Below, in pieces: positions 5,645 to 8,406 of a stretch of 8,406 nucleotides of DNA. The stretch spans positions 1 to 8,406 of the forward strand of contig JANOAI010000277.1 in the NCBI GenBank assembly GCA_031411055.1. Reading direction: 5' to 3'. The stretch's first letter is position 1, and each line of letters opens with the position of its first letter. Source of the DNA: JAIYDQ01 sp031411055 (GTDB lineage Bacteria; Planctomycetota; Planctomycetia; Pirellulales; Pirellulaceae). The notes beneath the pieces were generated by a model. That model was not told where the DNA came from. It saw only the letters and a program-made list of their open reading frames with translations, and searched no databases. The position numbers were made by a program, and so were the translations under genes.

Positions 5645-7290
5645 ACATCGATCCGCTTACGAAGAACGACATCGTCTCGCGTTGGAAGAACAAGCAAAGC
5701 ATACGCGGTATCGCCAGGGAATTGCAGTTGGGGCGAGCGGCCATCGCAACGGTCATTAGCCAGTATCTTGCGCAAACGCAATCGACTGATTCCGATTCGC
5801 CGCCAGCTTGCTTCGGTCCAGCCAAATTGACTCGCCAGTCGAAGCTCGATCCGTTCCTTGATTCTTTGAAGCAGTTGTTGGAGCGTTATCCCAACATTAC
5901 CGCTCAGCGAGCCTTTGAAGAACTGAGCAAGCTTGGTTACAGCGGCAGTTACTCCACGCTTCGCACTTATATGAAAGACCATCGCTCGAAGCCGAAAGCT
6001 CCGGTCGTTCGCTTTGAAACTTCGCCAGGTGCTCAAGGACAAATGGATTGGTCGACGTATACGATTGACTTTACACAGGAAGGCCGTCGCCGTGTGGAGC
6101 TGTTCAGCTATATCTTGGGCTACTCTCGGCGGCAGTACATCTGCTTTACCGACCGCCAAGACTTCGAAACAACCGTGCGTCAACATGTAGCCGCCTTCGA
6201 GCATCTGCGAGGTGCTGCGGCCACTTGTCTTTATGACAACATGAAAGTCGTCGTCACTCGTTGGGAAGATGGCCAACCGATTTACAATCCTCGCTTCTTA
6301 TCGTTCGCCACGCACTATGGCTTCAAGCCGTGGGCTTGCGAACCGCGACGTCCTGAAACCAAAGGGAAGATCGAACGCCCATTCGACTACGCCGAGAAAA
6401 ACCTACTCAATGGCCGCACCTTCCGATCGCTGGAGCATCTCAATGAAGTTGCTCGTTGGTGGCTTCGGGAAGTGAATGATCGACGCATCCACGGAACAAC
6501 CAAGCGAACACCACTGGAACTTCATGAAGAAGAGAAGCCCTATCTCATCGATCTTCCAGCTGTTCGCTTCGATATGGCTCAAGTCGTCTATCGCAAAGTC
6601 GATAGCGAAGGCTTTATCAACTACGCAGACAATCGGTATAGCGCTCCGTGGCGACTGATCGGACAGATGATTCCTGTTCGAATCCTCGAGGATCAACTGG
6701 AGATCTTTAACACGACGATCGAACTGGTGGCCACTCACAAGTTGGCTCGCGGCAGAAACGAGAAGCAAACTCAAGAAAGCCATCGTCCTCCAAGCGATCA
6801 TCATGAGCAGCTCACTATCCTTCGAGAAAAGTACACACAATGGGGCCCAGTGGCGGTGGAATACTTCGATGGAATCCTTCGCAAGTGTCGCAATGGCAGG
6901 CACGAAGCCCAGCGGATATTGTCCCTGCTTCACGGTTACCCCAAGAAAGATGGCTTGGCAGCCATGCAACACGGAATTCAATACCACGCTTACGGCTATC
7001 AGTCCTTAGAACGCATCCTATCGCACCTCGGTATTCCGAAACCCAACTGGGAGCTTCTCAGCCAGCGGGAACAGGAAGCCTTACAACGAATCATGGAATC
7101 GACCCGCGTCAAAGCTCGATCGAGCAAGGAGTACCAACAACTGATTGACCAAGAGAAAGATATCCCAAGCCATGCCGAAAGCTCCGCAATCCAACCAACC
7201 CATCGCGAACCAACTCAACCCGAACTATCGGGAGACGATCTTGCACTACCTGGAAGTTCTGAGCATGAAGCTGAAAGCGGAGCAGCTTGA
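5641..7290 (+). CDS. istA: IS21-family transposase IstA
   Basis: This 549-residue DDE transposase cuts the element ends and joins them to target DNA. An N-terminal helix-turn-helix lies at about residues 6-42 (IVSRWKNKQSIRGIARELQL). The retroviral-integrase-like catalytic core has Asp136 (GQMDWS), Asp199 (LYDNMK) and Glu245 (KGKIERPF). A Mu-type C-terminal beta-barrel region follows around 325-365 (YADNRYSAPW). The last 35 residues are a polar, probably disordered tail. All three catalytic residues and the frame are intact, so the enzyme is likely active. It starts by ATGA overlap with the ParB-like gene, which implies translational coupling, and its 3' end overlaps istB by about 120 bp. In the family, IstA works as an assembly on both ends and is stimulated by IstB. 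It is longer than many IstA proteins (roughly 400-520 residues), mainly at the C terminus. Confidence 0.97.
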   Translation: MNIDPLTKNDIVSRWKNKQSIRGIARELQLGRAAIATVISQYLAQTQSTDSDSPPACFGPAKLTRQSKLDPFLDSLKQLLERYPNITAQRAFEELSKLGYSGSYSTLRTYMKDHRSKPKAPVVRFETSPGAQGQMDWSTYTIDFTQEGRRRVELFSYILGYSRRQYICFTDRQDFETTVRQHVAAFEHLRGAAATCLYDNMKVVVTRWEDGQPIYNPRFLSFATHYGFKPWACEPRRPETKGKIERPFDYAEKNLLNGRTFRSLEHLNEVARWWLREVNDRRIHGTTKRTPLELHEEEKPYLIDLPAVRFDMAQVVYRKVDSEGFINYADNRYSAPWRLIGQMIPVRILEDQLEIFNTTIELVATHKLARGRNEKQTQESHRPPSDHHEQLTILREKYTQWGPVAVEYFDGILRKCRNGRHEAQRILSLLHGYPKKDGLAAMQHGIQYHAYGYQSLERILSHLGIPKPNWELLSQREQEALQRIMESTRVKARSSKEYQQLIDQEKDIPSHAESSAIQPTHREPTQPELSGDDLALPGSSEHEAESGAA

Positions 7291-7993
7291 TAGCTTCTTA
7301 CACGAGCATACCGATGGCAAGCGGAGTCTCCTAGAGACGCTCGCCAAGTTCTTAGAGATCCCCGCCCATGCCAGCCAAGAAACCGCCATTGCCTATCGGA
7401 TCAAGCGTGCGAACTTCCCTACCGAAGCCACGCTTGAATCCTATGACTGGAGTCGCAATCCGAAGACGATTACCAAAGAGCCGTTTTTAGAACTGGCTAC
7501 CGGTGAATTCATACGCCGGAAAGAAAACGCAGCGTTTGTTGGCGCGAGCGGTCTAGGCAAAACACATCTGATGCAAAGTATTGGACGGAAATGCTGTGCC
7601 TTGGGGTATCGAGTCCGGTATGAAACCAGCGCTAGCCTGATCGAGACATTGAATCGAGCCCGAGCCATCAAAGCGTTAACTGCGAAGGTAAGACATTACT
7701 GTTCGTGGGACTTACTTATCATCGACGAATTCGGTTTCGACAAACTGGAACGAAAGGAAGTACCGGATGCGCTGAGCCTTCTTTACAAAGTGATCGATGG
7801 CCGGAATCGGAGGAATTCCACGGCGGTGATCACCAATGTGAACTTCGAAGACTGGACAGAATACTTGGGCGATCCACCGATGACGATGGCGTTGCTTGAT
7901 CGAGTCGTCGACCAAACGAATCTGATAAAGTTTGAAGGGGAATCGATTCGAGGCGATGCTTTGAGGAAGCAGAAGAAGTCATCTGGGAAATGA
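7172..7993 (+). CDS. istB: IS21-family helper ATPase IstB
   Basis: This is a 273-residue AAA+ ATPase of the IstB/DnaC type that assembles on target DNA and activates IstA. After the N-terminal helical domain (RETILHYLEVLSMKLKAEQL) come Walker A (GASGLGKTH, about residues 124-132), Walker B (LLIIDE, 181-186), a sensor-1-like TN (221-222) and an LLDR arginine-finger-like segment (241-244). All nucleotide-binding residues are intact. Three starts are possible: TTG 7145, ATG 7172 and ATG 7265. The last has the best Shine-Dalgarno (GGAAG, 8 bases away) but would cut off the conserved first helix, so I chose 7172. From there the gene overlaps istA by 119 bp. Its stop overlaps the CHC2 start (ATGA). 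The relation to MuB and TnsC is family knowledge. Confidence 0.96.
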   Translation: MPKAPQSNQPIANQLNPNYRETILHYLEVLSMKLKAEQLDSFLHEHTDGKRSLLETLAKFLEIPAHASQETAIAYRIKRANFPTEATLESYDWSRNPKTITKEPFLELATGEFIRRKENAAFVGASGLGKTHLMQSIGRKCCALGYRVRYETSASLIETLNRARAIKALTAKVRHYCSWDLLIIDEFGFDKLERKEVPDALSLLYKVIDGRNRRNSTAVITNVNFEDWTEYLGDPPMTMALLDRVVDQTNLIKFEGESIRGDALRKQKKSSGK

Positions 7994-8394
7994 GAATCGA
8001 CTACGGAGAATTGAAACGACGCATCCGGCTGGTCGCGTTGTTGGAGAGCATAGGCTGGACAAGTACCGAGGGCCGTGGAGCACAAATCCGCGGCCCTTGT
8101 CCATTACCAGGCTGCCAATTGCCAAACGGGCAATCGAAAGTGCCCAATGCGATCTTCCCTCGAAAAGACCGATCATTCAGCATCCATGTATCGAAGAACG
8201 TATACCAATGTTTTCGCTGCGGCTCGGCCGGGAATGCCCTGGACTTCTGGCAAACCTATCGTGCCACGTCACTGCACGAAGCAGCAAAAGAGTTAAACCA
8301 CGCTCTCGAAACCAGCAACTGCACATCACACTCAAGCAACCCAGCAAAACAACAACCGCCCCTCAGCCACCCTGCGAAAATGGCTGATTCTTAG
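7990..8394 (+). CDS. Stand-alone CHC2 (DnaG-type) zinc-finger protein
   Basis: This is a 134-residue protein resembling only the N-terminal zinc-binding domain of bacterial primase DnaG. Likely ligands are Cys37 and/or Cys42 (GPCPLPGC), His66 (FSIHV), Cys74 and Cys77 (CFRCGSAGNALDFW). The segment FSIHVSKNVYQCFRCGSAGN aligns well with the DnaG finger core. The usual C-P-F-H start is replaced by C-P-L-P-G-C, so the ligand set is Cys-rich. There is no TOPRIM catalytic domain, so it cannot make primers itself. It more likely binds single-stranded DNA or competes for replication proteins (inference). The C-terminal 28 residues are a polar, low-complexity tail. The gene starts by ATGA overlap with istB and ends inside the right terminal repeat, so it belongs to the element and is co-translated with IstB. 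Confidence 0.9.
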   Translation: MRIDYGELKRRIRLVALLESIGWTSTEGRGAQIRGPCPLPGCQLPNGQSKVPNAIFPRKDRSFSIHVSKNVYQCFRCGSAGNALDFWQTYRATSLHEAAKELNHALETSNCTSHSSNPAKQQPPLSHPAKMADS

Positions 8395-8406
8395 TTGCGA
8401 TTGATA
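8363..8406 (-). repeat. Right terminal inverted repeat
   Basis: This is the inverted partner of 3801-3844. Its internal hairpin uses TCAGCCA (8363-8369) and TGGCTGA (8381-8387). The outermost pair is T-A here where the left repeat has C-G, so the pairing is kept. The last ten codons and the stop of the CHC2 gene lie inside this repeat. The window stops at its outer end, and the expected following bases CTCA are not visible. Confidence 0.93.

Larger units (their letters stand above)
3801..8406 (+). mobile_element. IS21-like element with five-gene operon
   Basis: Terminal inverted repeats at 3801-3844 and 8363-8406 enclose an operon in which every gene reads rightward: duplicated zinc ribbon (interrupted), ParB-like, IstA, IstB and CHC2 zinc finger. 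IstA and IstB place the core in the IS21 family. Classical members carry only those two genes in roughly 2-2.5 kb, so this one is about twice the usual size. The base 5' of the left repeat is preceded by TGAG (3797-3800), and IS21 ends normally begin with TG. The true element may therefore start at 3797 and end with CTCA just outside the window. The target-site duplication cannot be checked because the right flank is missing. I infer a recently inserted and structurally complete copy, except for the stop codon in its first gene. Confidence 0.88.

Noticed and set aside
5500..6276. 258-codon minus-strand open frame
   Set aside because: It lies opposite the ParB-like and IstA genes, both with clear conserved motifs. 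It is a shadow frame with no protein-like pattern.
6403..6987. 194-codon minus-strand open frame
   Set aside because: It is antisense to the middle of the IstA coding sequence and has no recognisable motif.

Overview
The window looks like accessory DNA from a planctomycete, probably a relative of Rhodopirellula or Blastopirellula. That placement is an inference. It rests on the type of IS21-like operon on the right, on a remnant of a hypothetical protein family I associate with planctomycetes, and on the long gene-poor stretch on the left. No rRNA, tRNA or marker gene confirms it.

Left part (1 to about 3800): almost no convincing intact gene. Bases 1-2030 contain only implausible ORFs but many short dyad symmetries, densest at 979-1149. 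A minus-strand remnant of a hypothetical protein gene lies at 2034-2576 and has no start codon. An AT-rich stretch follows. Then comes a striking cluster of nine copies of a 9-bp unit, GTAGGACCT, in both orientations (3037-3222). Coding-like but stop-interrupted sequence (3540-3779) runs up to the edge of the mobile element.

Right part (about 3801-8406): one mobile element of about 4.6 kb, bounded by 44-bp imperfect terminal inverted repeats (39 of the first 43 positions identical by hand). The right repeat ends exactly at the window edge. Each repeat contains a 7-bp-stem hairpin whose outermost base pair differs between the two ends but stays paired. All genes inside read rightward: a duplicated zinc-ribbon protein split by an in-frame TGA, a ParB/Spo0J-like protein, an IstA DDE transposase, an IstB AAA+ ATPase, and a small CHC2 (DnaG-type) zinc-finger protein. 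ParB/IstA and IstB/CHC2 are joined by ATGA stop-start overlaps and IstA/IstB overlap by about 120 bp, so they form one translationally coupled operon.

How the genes may work together: IstA is the DNA-cutting and joining enzyme, and IstB is the ATP-dependent target-capture and activator partner known from the IS21 family. Classical IS21 elements need only these two. Here a ParB-like DNA-binding protein, a primase-type zinc finger and a paired zinc ribbon are built into the same operon between the ends. This suggests an expanded transposition machine, possibly one that reads replication or partition structures when choosing targets. That role is inference. The zinc-ribbon gene carries a likely nonsense mutation, so this copy may be partly disabled or may make the two halves separately.
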